A stretch of 64,000 nt of DNA from Paralysiella testudinis (GCF_016894345.1 NZ_CP069798.1:1261385-1325384), one strand, 5' to 3'. Positions 17,617 to 26,622 are shown, counted from the first letter of the stretch. The notes: generated by a model from the letters alone, not told the origin. Translations and numbers: made by a program.

Positions 17617-20600
17617 ATGGCTAAATTCTTTATCGACCGCCCCATTTTTGCCTGGGTGGTGGCGCTGTTTATTATTATTGGCGGGGTGGTGTCGATTACC
17701 CGCCTGCCGGTATCGCAATATCCCGAAGTGGCGCCGCCCACGGTGACCCTCAGCGCGGTATATGCCGGCGCCGATGCGCAAACCATGGAAGACAGTGTGC
17801 TGTCGATTATTGAGCGCGAAATGAACGGTGTGGAAGGCTTGGATTATATGGAATCCAAAGCCTTGTCCAATGGCACCGGCAGCCTCACGCTCACCTTCAG
17901 AACCGGCACCGATCCGGATTTGGCTCAAGTAGACGTGCAAAACCGCTTGTCCAGAGCCGAGCCGCGCTTGCCGGCTTCGGTGCGCCAAACCGGCGTGCAA
18001 GTGAGCAAATCGCGCTCCAACTTCTTGTTGTTTGCCATGTTCTCCTCCGATGATCCCAATATGGATACCGCTGCGATTGCCGACTATGTGGCACGCAATG
18101 TACAGCCGGAAATCCAGCGTTTGGAAGGCATTGGCGATGCGCAATTGTTTGGCTCCGAGCGTGCCATGCGCATTTGGCTGGATGCAGACAAGCTGCGTGG
18201 TTTGAGCTTAAGCGCCACCGATGTCAACACCGCTATTGCCGCCCAAAATGCGCAGGTGTCGGCCGGTGGTTTGGGCGAGCTGCCCAATAGTGCCGGGCAA
18301 ACCGTGTCGGCTTCTATTGTGGTGCCCGGCCAGCTTAAAACCGTAGAAGAGTTTGAGAATATTGTGTTGCGTGCCAATACCGATGGCTCGGTGGTGCATT
18401 TGAAAGATGTGGCACGGGTGGAATTGGGCTCGCAAAGCTATAACACTTCTGCCCGCCTCAATGGCAAACCGGCAGTGGGCGTGGGCGTGCAGCTGGCCAC
18501 CGGCGGCAATGCCTTGGCCGCGGCGCAGCTGGTGAAGGCCAAACTCACCGAGCTGGAAAAATTCTTTCCGGCAGGCGTGCATTGGACCATCCCCTACGAC
18601 AGCTCCAAGTTTGTGAACATTTCAATTGAAAAAGTGGTGCACACTTTAATTGAAGCAATTGTGCTGGTGTTTTTGGTGATGTTCCTGTTTTTGCAAAACA
18701 TCCGCTATACGCTGATTCCCACCATTGTGGTGCCGATTGCGCTGCTGGGCGCGTTTGCGGTGATGCTGCTTAGCGGCATGTCGATTAACGTGCTCACCAT
18801 GTTTGCCATGGTGCTGGTGATCGGTATCGTGGTGGACGACGCCATTGTGGTGGTGGAGAACGTGGAGCGGATTATGGCGGAAGAAAAACTGCCGCCGCTG
18901 CAAGCCACCCGCAAAGCGATGACGCAGATTTCCGGCGCCGTGGTCGGCATTACCGTGGTGTTGATTGTGGTGTTTGTGCCGATGGCGTTTTTTGCCGGCT
19001 CCACCGGCAATATTTACCGCCAGTTTTCTTTGGTGATGGCGGTGGCAATTTTCTTCTCCGCATTTCTGGCCTTGTCGCTCACCCCGGCCTTGTGCGCCAC
19101 CTTGCTCAAGCCGATTGAGGATGGCCATCACGAGAAAAAAGGCTTTTTCGGCTGGTTTAACCGCAAATTCAGTGCCGGCACCAAAAAATACGAATCCGGC
19201 GTGGCGCGTTTGCTGCGTCGCGGCGGGCGCATGTTGCTGTTGTATGTGGCTTTGATTGGCATTGGCGTGTTTGTGTTGATGCGTTTGCCCACCTCGTTTT
19301 TGCCCACCGAAGACCAAGGCTATGCCATTGCCGTGGTGCAATTGCCGCCGGGTGCCACCCAAGAGCGCACTTTGCGTACCTTCGAGCAGATGGAAGCCTT
19401 TACATTGCAGCAGCCGGAAGTGGAAAACATGGTGTCGGTATTGGGCTTTAGCTTTGCCGGCCAAGGCCAGAACATGGGCTTGAGCTTTATTACGCTGAAA
19501 GACTGGGCCGAACGCTCTGCGGCCGGTTCCGATGCCGGTTCAGTGGCCGGGCGCATTACCGGTGCGATGATGCAGCAAAACAAAGACGGCATGGTTTTTG
19601 CACTCACGCCGCCGGCGATTCCCGAATTGGGTACCAGTTCCGGCTTTAACTTCCGCTTGCAAGACCGCAGCGGCAAAGGCCACGAAGCCTTGCTGGCCGC
19701 GCGCAATCAATTGCTGGGCATGGCAATGCAGAGCAAGGTGTTAACCCAAGTGCGGCCCGACGGCATGGAAGATGCACCGCAGATGCGCATTGATGTCGAC
19801 CGCGCCGCCGCCAGCGCCCAAGGCGTGAGCTTTGGCAGCATTGCCGGGGTGTTGAATACCGCGCTGGGCTCCAGCTATGTGAACGACTTCCCCAACAGCG
19901 GCCGTTTGCAGCGAGTGATTGTGCAGTCTGATGTGGCCGACCGCATGCAGCCGGAAGACATCCTCAAACTCACCGTTACCAATAGCCAAGGCCAAGCGGT
20001 GCCTTTGTCGAGCATGGTGCAAACCAGCTGGATTACCGGCCCGATGCAAACCGTGCGCTACAACGGCTATCCATCGATGGCGATTACCGGTAGCGCCATG
20101 CCCGGTTTGAGTAGTGGCGATGCCATGGCTGAGATGGAAAAACTGGCGGCCCAATTGCCCGACGGCTTTGGTTTTGAATGGACCGGCCAATCGCGCGAAG
20201 AACGCGCCGCCGGCTCGCAGGCATATATCCTGTATGCCTTCTCTATCTTGGCGGTATTCTTGTGTTTGGCGGCATTGTACGAAAGCTGGACCATTCCGGT
20301 GGCGGTGTTGCTGGTGGTGCCCTTGGGCTTTTTGGGCGCCGTGCTGGGTATTTTTGGGCGCGGCTTGGCCAACGATGTCTATTTCCAAGTAGGTTTGATT
20401 ACGGTGATTGGTTTGAGTGCCAAAAATGCCATTTTGATTGTAGAATTCGCCAAAGACTTGCAAGCGCAAGGCAAAAACCCGTTTGAAGCGGCATTGGCGG
20501 CGGCACACTTGCGTTTCCGCCCCATTATCATGACTTCTTTGGCGTTTATCATGGGCGTGGTGCCGCTTTATTTTGCCAGCGGCGCTTCTTCAGCCAGCCA

Positions 20601-20874
20601 ACGCGCCATCGGCACCAGCGTGCTGTGGGGTATGTTGGTGGGTACGGTGTTGGCGGTATTCTTTGTACCGATGTTCTATGCCGCCGTGCGCAGTTGGTTT
20701 CACCACAGCAAACGCCAAAATGAGCGCTTTGCCGCCCATTCTGCCGAAGCCGGGATGACGCCGGAATTGTGCGACCAATATGTGCAAGAAGCGGAAGCCG
20801 AATTAAGCGAAGAAGAAAAACGCGCCTTGCACCAAGCCGGGCAGCGCCGTGACCAACATGGAAACAAGGACTAA
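17617..20874 (+). CDS. mtrD: RND multidrug efflux pump MtrD
   Basis: MtrD is the proton-driven inner-membrane transporter exporting hydrophobic agents, detergents and antimicrobial peptides. The 1085-residue protein has the RND (HAE1) pattern: first membrane helix at the N-terminus, a large periplasmic loop, and the proton-relay region V-L-V-I-G-I-V-V-D-D-A-I-V-V-V-E-N near residue 400 with paired Asp. A second periplasmic loop and a K-N-A-I-L-I-V-E-F repeat follow near residue 935. It starts 9 bp after mtrC. The charged C-terminal tail is a little longer than in typical homologues. Confidence 0.96.
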   Translation: MAKFFIDRPIFAWVVALFIIIGGVVSITRLPVSQYPEVAPPTVTLSAVYAGADAQTMEDSVLSIIEREMNGVEGLDYMESKALSNGTGSLTLTFRTGTDPDLAQVDVQNRLSRAEPRLPASVRQTGVQVSKSRSNFLLFAMFSSDDPNMDTAAIADYVARNVQPEIQRLEGIGDAQLFGSERAMRIWLDADKLRGLSLSATDVNTAIAAQNAQVSAGGLGELPNSAGQTVSASIVVPGQLKTVEEFENIVLRANTDGSVVHLKDVARVELGSQSYNTSARLNGKPAVGVGVQLATGGNALAAAQLVKAKLTELEKFFPAGVHWTIPYDSSKFVNISIEKVVHTLIEAIVLVFLVMFLFLQNIRYTLIPTIVVPIALLGAFAVMLLSGMSINVLTMFAMVLVIGIVVDDAIVVVENVERIMAEEKLPPLQATRKAMTQISGAVVGITVVLIVVFVPMAFFAGSTGNIYRQFSLVMAVAIFFSAFLALSLTPALCATLLKPIEDGHHEKKGFFGWFNRKFSAGTKKYESGVARLLRRGGRMLLLYVALIGIGVFVLMRLPTSFLPTEDQGYAIAVVQLPPGATQERTLRTFEQMEAFTLQQPEVENMVSVLGFSFAGQGQNMGLSFITLKDWAERSAAGSDAGSVAGRITGAMMQQNKDGMVFALTPPAIPELGTSSGFNFRLQDRSGKGHEALLAARNQLLGMAMQSKVLTQVRPDGMEDAPQMRIDVDRAAASAQGVSFGSIAGVLNTALGSSYVNDFPNSGRLQRVIVQSDVADRMQPEDILKLTVTNSQGQAVPLSSMVQTSWITGPMQTVRYNGYPSMAITGSAMPGLSSGDAMAEMEKLAAQLPDGFGFEWTGQSREERAAGSQAYILYAFSILAVFLCLAALYESWTIPVAVLLVVPLGFLGAVLGIFGRGLANDVYFQVGLITVIGLSAKNAILIVEFAKDLQAQGKNPFEAALAAAHLRFRPIIMTSLAFIMGVVPLYFASGASSASQRAIGTSVLWGMLVGTVLAVFFVPMFYAAVRSWFHHSKRQNERFAAHSAEAGMTPELCDQYVQEAEAELSEEEKRALHQAGQRRDQHGNKD

Positions 20875-20881
20875 AAACAGA

Positions 20882-22306
20882 ATGTTCGAAATCAAAAAAA
20901 TCATGCTCGGCGTGGCCGCAGCAGCGGCTTTGTCGGCATGCAGCATGGCGCCCAAATACGCGCAGCCGCAAGTGGAAACCGGCCATTTCCCCGCCGTTTC
21001 AGGCAGCCTGAACCCCACCGGCCAAGTGGCGGCCACCCGTTTGGGCTGGCAAGACTATTTTGCCGATGCGCGCCTACAAACCTTAATCGCACTGGCGCTG
21101 GAAAACAACCGCGATTTGCGCGTGGCGGCCTTGAATGTGGAAGCGGTGCGGGCGCAATACGCCATTGCCCGCGCCGACCGCCTGCCCGCGCTGGGCGCCA
21201 CCGGCACCGGCAATAAGGGCAGGATAGCGCAAGACTTAAGCGCCACCGGTCAAAGCTATATTACCGAATCGTATACCGCAGGCTTAGGCATTACCGCTTT
21301 TGAGCTGGATTTGTTTGGCCGGGTTAAAAGCCTGTCTGACAATGCGCTGAATCAGTATTTTGCGCAAACGCAAAACCGCGATGCCGCCCAAATTAGCCTG
21401 ATTGCCACCGTGGCCAAAGCTTATTTTGCCGAACGCAGTGCGCAAGAGCGTATGGATTTGGCGGCAAGGGTATTGAAATCACGCGAAGAGAGCAAAAAGC
21501 TCACCGATTTGAAATTCAAATCCGGCGTGATTTCTGCCATTGATGTGCGCGTGGCCGAAACCCAAATCGAAACCGCCCGTGCCGACTATGCCGTGGCCGA
21601 ACAAGCACGCACGCAGGCGCGTACGGCCTTGGCCTTGCTGATTGGCCAGCCGCTGCCCGATAATCTGCCGGCGGGTGCATCGTTGGATGCGCAATTTGTG
21701 AACGCCGAATTGCCGGTGGGCTTGCCTTCCGAAATCCTCTACCAGCGCCCGGATGTGCGTGCCGCCGAATTTGCCCTGAAAGGTGCCAACGCCAATATCG
21801 GCGCGGCGCGGGCGGCGTTTTTCCCGCGCATCACCCTTACCGGCAGCATTGGCAGCGGCAGCACCGAGCTGAGCGGTTTGTTTACCGGCGGCAACAGTAC
21901 TTGGAGCTTTATGCCGCAAATCAGCTTGCCCATTTTTACCTGGGGGCAAAACAAAGCCAATCTGGATTTGGCCACCGTGCGCAAAAACATTGCCGTGGCG
22001 CAATACGAGCAAACCGTTCAGGCAGCCTTTAAAGATGTGGCCGATGCGCTGAGCGCCCGTGGCACCTTGCAGCGCCAATATCAGGCACAGCAAAACAGCG
22101 CCCGCGCCCAAGCCGACCGCTACCGCTTGGTGAACATGCGTTTTGCCCACGGCATTTCCAGCTCGCTGGAATTGCTGGATGCCGAACGCGACAGCTACGG
22201 CGCCCAACAAGCCTTACTGGCCACCCGCCAAACCTTACTGGAAAACCGCGCCGATGTGTATAAAGTGTTGGGTGGCGGCTTGCAAACGCAAACGGTAGCG
22301 CAGTAA
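20882..22306 (+). CDS. mtrE: Outer-membrane efflux channel MtrE
   Basis: MtrE is the TolC-like outer-membrane channel of the tripartite pump. The 474-residue protein has a lipoprotein signal ending A-L-S-A-C, two outer-membrane factor repeats, and motifs such as Y-E/F-E-L-D-L-F-G-R-V and G-A-A-R-A-A-F-F-P-R-I-T-L-T-G-S. ATG 20882 places the signal peptide correctly; earlier starts at 20849 and 20858 would add charged residues overlapping mtrD. AAGGA lies about 11 bases upstream, inside the end of mtrD. An uptake word overlapping in both orientations lies within the coding region at 20998-21012. Confidence 0.95.
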   Translation: MFEIKKIMLGVAAAAALSACSMAPKYAQPQVETGHFPAVSGSLNPTGQVAATRLGWQDYFADARLQTLIALALENNRDLRVAALNVEAVRAQYAIARADRLPALGATGTGNKGRIAQDLSATGQSYITESYTAGLGITAFELDLFGRVKSLSDNALNQYFAQTQNRDAAQISLIATVAKAYFAERSAQERMDLAARVLKSREESKKLTDLKFKSGVISAIDVRVAETQIETARADYAVAEQARTQARTALALLIGQPLPDNLPAGASLDAQFVNAELPVGLPSEILYQRPDVRAAEFALKGANANIGAARAAFFPRITLTGSIGSGSTELSGLFTGGNSTWSFMPQISLPIFTWGQNKANLDLATVRKNIAVAQYEQTVQAAFKDVADALSARGTLQRQYQAQQNSARAQADRYRLVNMRFAHGISSSLELLDAERDSYGAQQALLATRQTLLENRADVYKVLGGGLQTQTVAQ

Positions 22307-22330
22307 GCATAAAGCGTGTTTGTTGAGATA

Positions 22331-22359
22331 AGGCTGCCTGAAAACATTTCAGGCAGCCT
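22331..22359 (+). terminator. Uptake-sequence terminator after mtrE
   Basis: AGGCTGCCTGAAA and TTTCAGGCAGCCT form a tight hairpin 25 bp after the mtrE stop codon. Confidence 0.75.
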
Positions 22360-22510
22360 CAATTATAAATCCACTGGTTTTTTCTAAAAAACAACAATCC
22401 GCCCCGGTTTTGGCGATGCCGATGGATTTAATCTACGCCAAGTCTTGAGCCAAAACCGTTTTTCATGGTATAAATGCCGTTTTACGAATTCAGAAGTTTG
22501 GAGCCCCACC

Positions 22511-22744
22511 ATGGCACGAGTATGTAAAGTGACCGGTAAGCGCCCGATGAGCGGCCACAACGTGTCACACGCCAACAACAAAACCAAACGCCGTTTCTTG
22601 CCTAACCTGCAATCACGTCGTTTTTGGGTAGAGAGTGAAAACCGCTGGGTGCGCCTGCGCGTTTCCAATGCCGCTTTGCGTACCATCGACAAAGTAGGCA
22701 TCGACGTTGTACTGGCCGATTTGCGCGCACGCGGTGAAGCTTGA
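22511..22744 (+). CDS. rpmB: Ribosomal protein bL28
   Basis: bL28 is a small structural protein of the 50S subunit. The 77-residue product starts [12 protein letters not shown] and has [11 protein letters not shown]-x-P-N-L, the family signature. It is followed 37 bp later by rpmG, the usual rpmB-rpmG operon. Confidence 0.98.
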   Translation: MARVCKVTGKRPMSGHNVSHANNKTKRRFLPNLQSRRFWVESENRWVRLRVSNAALRTIDKVGIDVVLADLRARGEA

Positions 22745-22781
22745 TTATTCAAGCTGACACTTTGAATTAAAGGAAAACACA

Positions 22782-22937
22782 ATGCGCGATAAAATCAAAC
22801 TGGAATCTTCGGCTGGCACTGGTCACTTCTACACCACCACCAAGAACAAACGCAATATGCCCGGCAAATTCGAAATTAAAAAATTCGATCCCGTTGTCCG
22901 TAAGCACGTTATCTACAAAGAAACCAAATTGAAGTAA
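22782..22937 (+). CDS. rpmG: Ribosomal protein bL33
   Basis: This 51-residue protein of the 50S subunit starts [19 protein letters not shown] and ends E-T-K-L-K, the standard bL33 form. It lacks the paired Cys of the zinc-binding type. AAAGGAAAA precedes ATG 22782. It is the second gene of the rpmB-rpmG operon and is followed by a strong terminator. Confidence 0.98.
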   Translation: MRDKIKLESSAGTGHFYTTTKNKRNMPGKFEIKKFDPVVRKHVIYKETKLK

Positions 22938-22956
22938 ACGGGTTTCGCTTGTACAC

Positions 22957-22990
22957 AAAAGCCTTTGCCATTATGGCAAAGGCTTTTTTT
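22957..22990 (+). terminator. Terminator of rpmB-rpmG
   Basis: AAAAGCCTTTGCCA and TGGCAAAGGCTTTTTTT form a long stem with a three-base loop and a T-run. Confidence 0.93.
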
Positions 22991-23052
22991 ATGCTTTTTT
23001 AAGGCTGCCTGAAAAATGAATCGAATGCAAAAAACCGACTTATACACCTTAT

Positions 23053-23093
23053 TATAGTGAGATGAAGAATAAAGATGCTACGTTAGGTGTCAA
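23053..23093 (+). repeat. Truncated end of a miniature element
   Basis: TATAGTGAGATGAAGAATAA followed by GATGCTACGTTAG matches the left end of the element at 44413-44521; the core and right end are missing. The following 23094-23265 stretch holds only AT-rich sequence and an 11-bp perfect hairpin (AAATTAAGCAG at 23222-23232, complement at 23237-23247). Confidence 0.6.
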
Positions 23094-23265
23094 AAAATAA
23101 ATAAAACAAACTTTGCATATTGTTGTTTTTATTGCTAATTATTTTATTTCTCGCTGTTGTATTTTTGCGCATAGGCGGGCGTTACCCTCACGGGTCGGGC
23201 TTGCATGCTGCGCACTCAACCAAATTAAGCAGATTGCTGCTTAATTTGTTTTCGCCGTTCCGGTG

Positions 23266-23512
23266 CTAATCCCTAACGCAAACGGGCTCATACCTGCTTT
23301 TATCAAACGGCTGCCCGGTTTTAAAGATATTGTAAGCAATAACAGCAAGCTTCCGCATGATCGCAGTAATAATCACCATCGGCCTTTTTCCGCGTTTTTT
23401 CATGTTGCCGATAAATTGCGGAAAACTGTTATGTCTATAAACAGCCATAGCAGACATAAACAGCGATGCCCTGGCTTTTCTGTGGCCATAGCGGGTTAGA
23501 CTGCCGTTGTTA
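23266..23512 (-). pseudogene. IS110/Piv-type recombinase, C-terminal fragment
   Basis: About 80 codons encode the C-terminal domain of an IS110-family (Piv-like) DEDD transposase: S-L-T-R-Y-G-H-R-K-A-R-A-S-L, Y-R-H-N, and K-R-G-K-R-P-M-V-I-I-T-A-I-M-R-K-L. The N-terminal catalytic part is absent, cut off where the IS5-family element begins at 23513. Piv homologues are found beside Nf filamentous prophages in Neisseria, which fits the phage genes just beyond the insertion. Confidence 0.75.
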
Positions 23513-24386
23513 GGGTCTGTTCACAATTACTTGTCATACCCTTGAATAAAAAAGAAACGCAGGCATAAAAGGAAGTTCTCACACCCCCCAATACACCTGC
23601 GATGCCCCGTACACTACTCAAAGATGAACATTGGACGAAGCTGTTACCTATTCTGCGTGATTTGGGTATTTATAGCAAACCCAATTTGCGCAGAATTCTT
23701 GAAGGCATACTTTACAGAATAAGAACCGGCATACCGTGGCGGGATTTACCCGAGTATTTCGGCAAGTATCATACTGTTTATACCGCTTATAACCGTTGGT
23801 CAGAAAAAGGCATTTTTACTGCAATCTTGAAACAGCTCAGCCAAGAGAGTGACTCGGGTGGGTAGCCATAGACGGCAGTTATATCCGTGCCCACCAACAC
23901 TGCGCCGCAGCCTCAGCGCTCAGTGCGCAAGAGGATCACGCAATCGGTATGAGCCGAGGCGGCAGAACCAGCAAGATTCATCTGGCTGTAGATGCTGCAG
24001 GCAATCCGGTTGAGGTTATCGTTACTGCGGGCAATATCCATGATGTCACCGTTGCACCGGAGCTGCTTGACAACATCAACCTTGCCGAAACTGAGTTGGT
24101 TAATGCGGACAAAGGTTACGATTCAGACCGGCTCAGGGAGCAAATAGAGCAAAGCGGTGCGAAAGCCAATATTCCCTATAAAAGCAATAGGGAAGAGAAA
24201 AATAAAGACATGGACTGGTATTTATATAAAATCAGGCATTTGGTAGAGAATGCCTTTTGCCGTTTGAAACATTTCCGAGCGATTGCCAGCCGTTACGATA
24301 AGCTGAAACGCAACTTCCACAGTACGGTTTTATTGGGGTGCATTGTGATGTGGCTACCTTTATGACAAGTAATTGTGAACAGGCCC
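23513..24386 (+). mobile_element. IS5-family (IS427-like) element, complete
   Basis: Terminal inverted repeats of about 26 bp start GGGTCTGTTCACAATTACTT on the left and, in complement, GGGCCTGTTCACAATTACTT on the right, with TA on both sides as the probable target duplication. It is 874 bp and has cut the Piv-like gene from the prophage. A 3' remnant of a near-identical copy lies at 9186-9449. Confidence 0.9.
23602..24365 (+). CDS. IS5-family transposase in two overlapping frames
   Basis: The first frame (ATG 23602 to stop 23865) encodes the helix-turn-helix part with G-I-L-Y-R-I-R-T-G-I-P-W-R-D-L-P. The second, in the -1 register, continues as W-V-A-I-D-G-S-Y-I-R-A-H and holds the DDE residues: D in A-I-D-G-S, D in N-A-D-K-G-Y-D, and E in V-E-N-A-F-C-R-L-K-H-F. 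The frames meet around TCGGGTGGG just before the first stop. This layout is normal for the IS427 group, where a ribosomal frameshift makes the fusion, so the element could be active; a simple frameshift mutation cannot be excluded. Confidence 0.85.
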
Positions 24387-24444
24387 TAGTATCATAAATG
24401 ATTTTACTTATCATTACTAGGCATTACACAATATGCTAAAGCCC

Positions 24445-24999
24445 CTAATGAGCCATGTTTACAGTAGTATCCACAGCGGCCAAGTTGGCCTTAGGCTGGC
24501 CGCTCAGATTCATCACCGCACCGGAGCCGGTCAACTCCTGCAGCTGCTGCGGCTGCTGCTGCAATGGCTGCTGCTCAGGCTGCTTAAAGGGGTTAAACGG
24601 CAGGCCGTTCTCGACATATTTCCTGCAATCGGCCGGCGATATCTCTTTGATGACGGTGGCTTGGTCTGTGTAGCAGGTGCAGCCACTTTTACCGCCCTCT
24701 ATGCAGGCTGCGACACGCTCGAAGGTGGTAACTTGTCTTACAGCATCATAAAGGGGCTTAGATTCGGGCTTTTCGGGGATTGTGGGCGCATACATGGCGG
24801 CGGTAAGGCTCTGGCCTACATACTGGCCTGATTGGCCGTTATGGGGCTGATTTTGGCCGCTGTACACTTGCCCATTCATCTGGCTGCCTCCCTCCACTGC
24901 TTGCTGTTGTTCTTCACCTGGAACATAGCGGTCTTTTAAGCCCAAGTAGACTTTGGCTCCGTAGCCGAGCAGTAGCGGCACGAACAGGATTAAAAACAC
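24445..24999 (-). pseudogene. Zot-like phage assembly protein, C-terminal half
   Basis: The 184-codon frame starts with a membrane segment (V-F-L-I-L-F-V-P-L-L-L-G-Y-G) and continues with the periplasmic part of Neisseria phage Zot: P-E-K-P-E-S-K-P-L-Y, V-R-Q-V-T-T-F-E, C-I-E-G-G-K-S-G-C-T-C-Y and N-G-L-P-F-N-P-F-K. The N-terminal Walker ATPase domain of about 200 residues is absent. The frame opens with GTG overlapping the stop of the preceding gene (TAGTG), so the fragment could still be translated as an inner-membrane protein. The overlap looks functional but probably arose at a deletion junction. Confidence 0.8.
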
Positions 25000-25136
25000 T
25001 AGGCTTTTTGGTCTATGGTTTTAATGATAATGCCGACGGTAAAAACGGCAACATAGATGCCGATAACGAGCCAGCAGACTATGCCGAAGTCGTCCAGAAT
25101 GGTGGCAAATTGTTGTTTTAAGACATCTACTATCAT
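24999..25136 (-). CDS. Small phage membrane protein
   Basis: The 45-residue product begins M-I-V-D-V-L-K-Q-Q-F, has one clear membrane helix (V-C-W-L-V-I-G-I-Y-V-A-V-F-T-V-G-I-I-I) and ends K-T-I-D-Q-K-A. Its position after the major coat gene and its size suggest a minor virion or assembly protein. The stop codon overlaps the GTG of the Zot fragment. No strong ribosome-binding site is visible. Confidence 0.6.
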   Translation of the reverse strand: MIVDVLKQQFATILDDFGIVCWLVIGIYVAVFTVGIIIKTIDQKA

Positions 25137-25167
25137 GGCTTTATCGCTTCAGTAATGGCAGGTTAAC

Positions 25168-25194
25168 TAAAAAGGCGGCGGGATTCCCACCGCC
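25168..25194 (-). terminator. Terminator after the phage coat gene
   Basis: On the minus strand GGCGG-T-GGG and CCC-G-CCGCC pair around three bases, followed by TTTTT. It lies just below the pVIII-like gene. Filamentous phages use a terminator here to uncouple abundant coat mRNA from downstream genes. Confidence 0.75.
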
Positions 25195-25202
25195 CGTTTC
25201 GC

Positions 25203-25418
25203 TTAGCGCAGTACGCGGCGGATCATCATCAGGGCAAAAATGGCCGCGATAACGCCAATCACCAATGCGCCTACTTCCAGCGAATCGGTTTTGGCGGTGG
25301 CCAGTTCGGTTTTAATGCTTTCCGGCACTGCGGCCATGGCTGTGGTAGCCAGACCCATTAAGCCGCCGGCAGCGGCAAATTTAGCGCCGTATTTACGGCA
25401 TATGTTCATTGCTTTCAT
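25203..25418 (-). CDS. Major coat protein, pVIII-like
   Basis: The 71-residue precursor has a signal peptide ending A-T-T-A-M-A, then a short amphipathic stretch (V-P-E-S-I-K-T-E-L), a membrane helix (V-G-A-L-V-I-G-V-I-A-A-I-F-A-L) and a basic tail I-R-R-V-L-R that would contact phage DNA. This is the classic layout of filamentous phage major coat proteins and resembles the Neisseria MDA phage protein. AAGGAATT precedes ATG 25418; a terminator follows. Confidence 0.88.
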   Translation of the reverse strand: MKAMNICRKYGAKFAAAGGLMGLATTAMAAVPESIKTELATAKTDSLEVGALVIGVIAAIFALMMIRRVLR

Positions 25419-25490
25419 TGCAATTCCTTTCAAGTAAGAGTGAGTGGCAACGGTTTAAAATATTCCGGCTGTTGCCTGTGCCGAAATGAG

Positions 25491-25643
25491 CTATTTCTTC
25501 AAGATGAAAATTATTAAAACAATAATAAACACAGCCATCGCAAGACCGAGCGGCAGGCCTGAATGGGGGGGGCGCTGACGTGTATAGCCAAATGGTGGGC
25601 TGTATTCATGGTATTGGTGGCCGCCTTGAGGGGTTTGTGACAC
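25491..25643 (-). CDS. Small phage membrane protein with poly-C tract
   Basis: A 50-codon frame from GTG 25643 encodes a hydrophilic N-terminus with Q-Y-H-E-Y-S-P-P-F-G-Y-T-R-Q-R-P-P, then a membrane helix (L-A-M-A-V-F-I-I-V-L-I-I-F-I-L) and K-K. It starts 13 bases after the preceding gene's stop, so the phage operon would be continuous. A run of eight C (25565-25572) lies in the hydrophilic part. No good ribosome-binding site is visible and the GTG start is a guess, but the helix and position fit a minor coat protein. Confidence 0.55.
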   Translation of the reverse strand: MSQTPQGGHQYHEYSPPFGYTRQRPPHSGLPLGLAMAVFIIVLIIFILKK

Positions 25644-25656
25644 GGGCGGCCGCGTG

Positions 25657-25845
25657 TCAATTCAATGTCCTAATTACGCTTTTTACGGTCAAATTGCCGT
25701 CACATTGATAAACATTCTTAGAAAGCAGGCCATAATTAAGGTGCACCAATTTGCAATTATGTTTTGCCAAAAAATCCTGCTGTTTCACAATCTCAAGGAA
25801 CAGCCCAAAGGCCACAAGCAAGGCAATAATGATATAAATGCGCAT
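25657..25845 (-). CDS. Phage small secreted or membrane-anchored protein
   Basis: The 62-residue product starts M-R-I-Y-I-I-I-A-L-L-V-A-F-G-L-F-L-E, a signal or anchor sequence, followed by a short domain with two Cys (H-N-C-K-L and Y-Q-C-D-G) that could form a disulfide in the periplasm. I do not recognise a family. It is part of the prophage gene run, between a 61-residue and a 50-residue gene. Confidence 0.6.
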   Translation of the reverse strand: MRIYIIIALLVAFGLFLEIVKQQDFLAKHNCKLVHLNYGLLSKNVYQCDGNLTVKSVIRTLN

Positions 25846-25864
25846 GGATTTAATTCCCTTGTTA

Positions 25865-26050
25865 TCACCGGGAGAGCTGCACAGCAGGCTCATACTGCGG
25901 TACGCCCCAGCGTTCTTCAAACTGACGCTCGAATTGCGCCATCGCTTCGGCATGCAACCGGGCGCGTTCCGCGCCCCGTTTGCTTGCCGAAGCCCTGGCT
26001 TTGCTTTTGGTTACAGATTCAATACGGGAATCAAGACTGCGAATACTCAT
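25865..26050 (-). CDS. Small basic phage protein, function unknown
   Basis: The 61-residue product is rich in Arg, Ser, Ala and Glu (S-K-A-R-A-S-A-S-K-R-G-A-E-R-A-R) and probably helical. Its ATG overlaps the preceding gene's stop (ATGA), supporting real coding within an operon. No family recognised. Confidence 0.6.
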   Translation of the reverse strand: MSIRSLDSRIESVTKSKARASASKRGAERARLHAEAMAQFERQFEERWGVPQYEPAVQLSR

Positions 26051-26340
26051 TTATTCAAATCCTTTTCGTAATCTTGGTTCCATTGAGCACAACGGGCAGA
26101 AGCTCTGTCTTGAGCGTGTAACTTGGTGCGTTGCGGGAATTTGTGGTCAGTAACGGGATGATTCTCAGTGCTTAAGAGGTCTTTGCCGTGGTAATAACGG
26201 ACAACGTAAGCAATCGGCACAGGAAAACCAACAACCAACATTTGGTAATGAAAACAATCGGGAGCGCCGTGTATTGGCGGCCAAGTGCTGACTTGGGCGG
26301 ATTTGGTATTGCTAACAAACTTGCGGCGGCGTAGGTTCAT
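26047..26340 (-). CDS. Phage protein, function unknown
   Basis: The 97-residue basic product starts M-N-L-R-R-R-K-F-V. It has two Cys and several aromatic residues but no motif I recognise. It overlaps both neighbours by four bases (ATGA), the spacing expected of co-translated phage genes. By position before the coat region it could be a DNA-binding or replication accessory protein, but this is only positional. Confidence 0.55.
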   Translation of the reverse strand: MNLRRRKFVSNTKSAQVSTWPPIHGAPDCFHYQMLVVGFPVPIAYVVRYYHGKDLLSTENHPVTDHKFPQRTKLHAQDRASARCAQWNQDYEKDLNK

Positions 26341-26618
26341 AATTCACCCCGCTCGCGCATGGCAGCCAAGTCGGACGCTTTGACTTGCTCGTACTCAACT
26401 GTTAAAAAATCGGGCGTATCAACAAGCGGAATATCGGAATAGATGGGGACATTTGGAACGAAGCGGGCGCGGCTAAAAACATTACTTGAAATCTGAATAG
26501 AACCGTAACTTATCGGGAATGAATGAATACAAAAGGATTCAGACGGAGACAGATAAAAAAACAATGCTGGCGCAGGATGCTTGCAAACAACAAAGCATGG
26601 GTATTGACGTTGTGACAT
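26337..26618 (-). CDS. Phage protein, first gene of the remnant operon
   Basis: The 93-residue product starts M-S-Q-R-Q-Y-P-C and contains F-Y-L-S-P-S-E-S-F-C-I-H-S; no family recognised. It ends in an ATGA overlap with the next gene. A hairpin with AGGGGCTTT lies immediately before its ATG, so either transcription starts after that hairpin or an upstream gene (probably the replication gene, now lost) ended there. Confidence 0.55.
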   Translation of the reverse strand: MSQRQYPCFVVCKHPAPALFFYLSPSESFCIHSFPISYGSIQISSNVFSRARFVPNVPIYSDIPLVDTPDFLTVEYEQVKASDLAAMRERGEL

Positions 26619-26622
26619 GATT

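Noticed and set aside
16594-18144. A 516-codon open frame on the strand opposite mtrC and mtrD
   Set aside because: It spans two unrelated sense genes with strong homology, and its product is a His/Arg/Gly-rich sequence typical of a shadow frame over GC-rich coding DNA.
18646-19464. A 272-codon frame opposite mtrD
   Set aside because: Same reason: extremely His-rich product, no ribosome-binding site, lies wholly inside mtrD.
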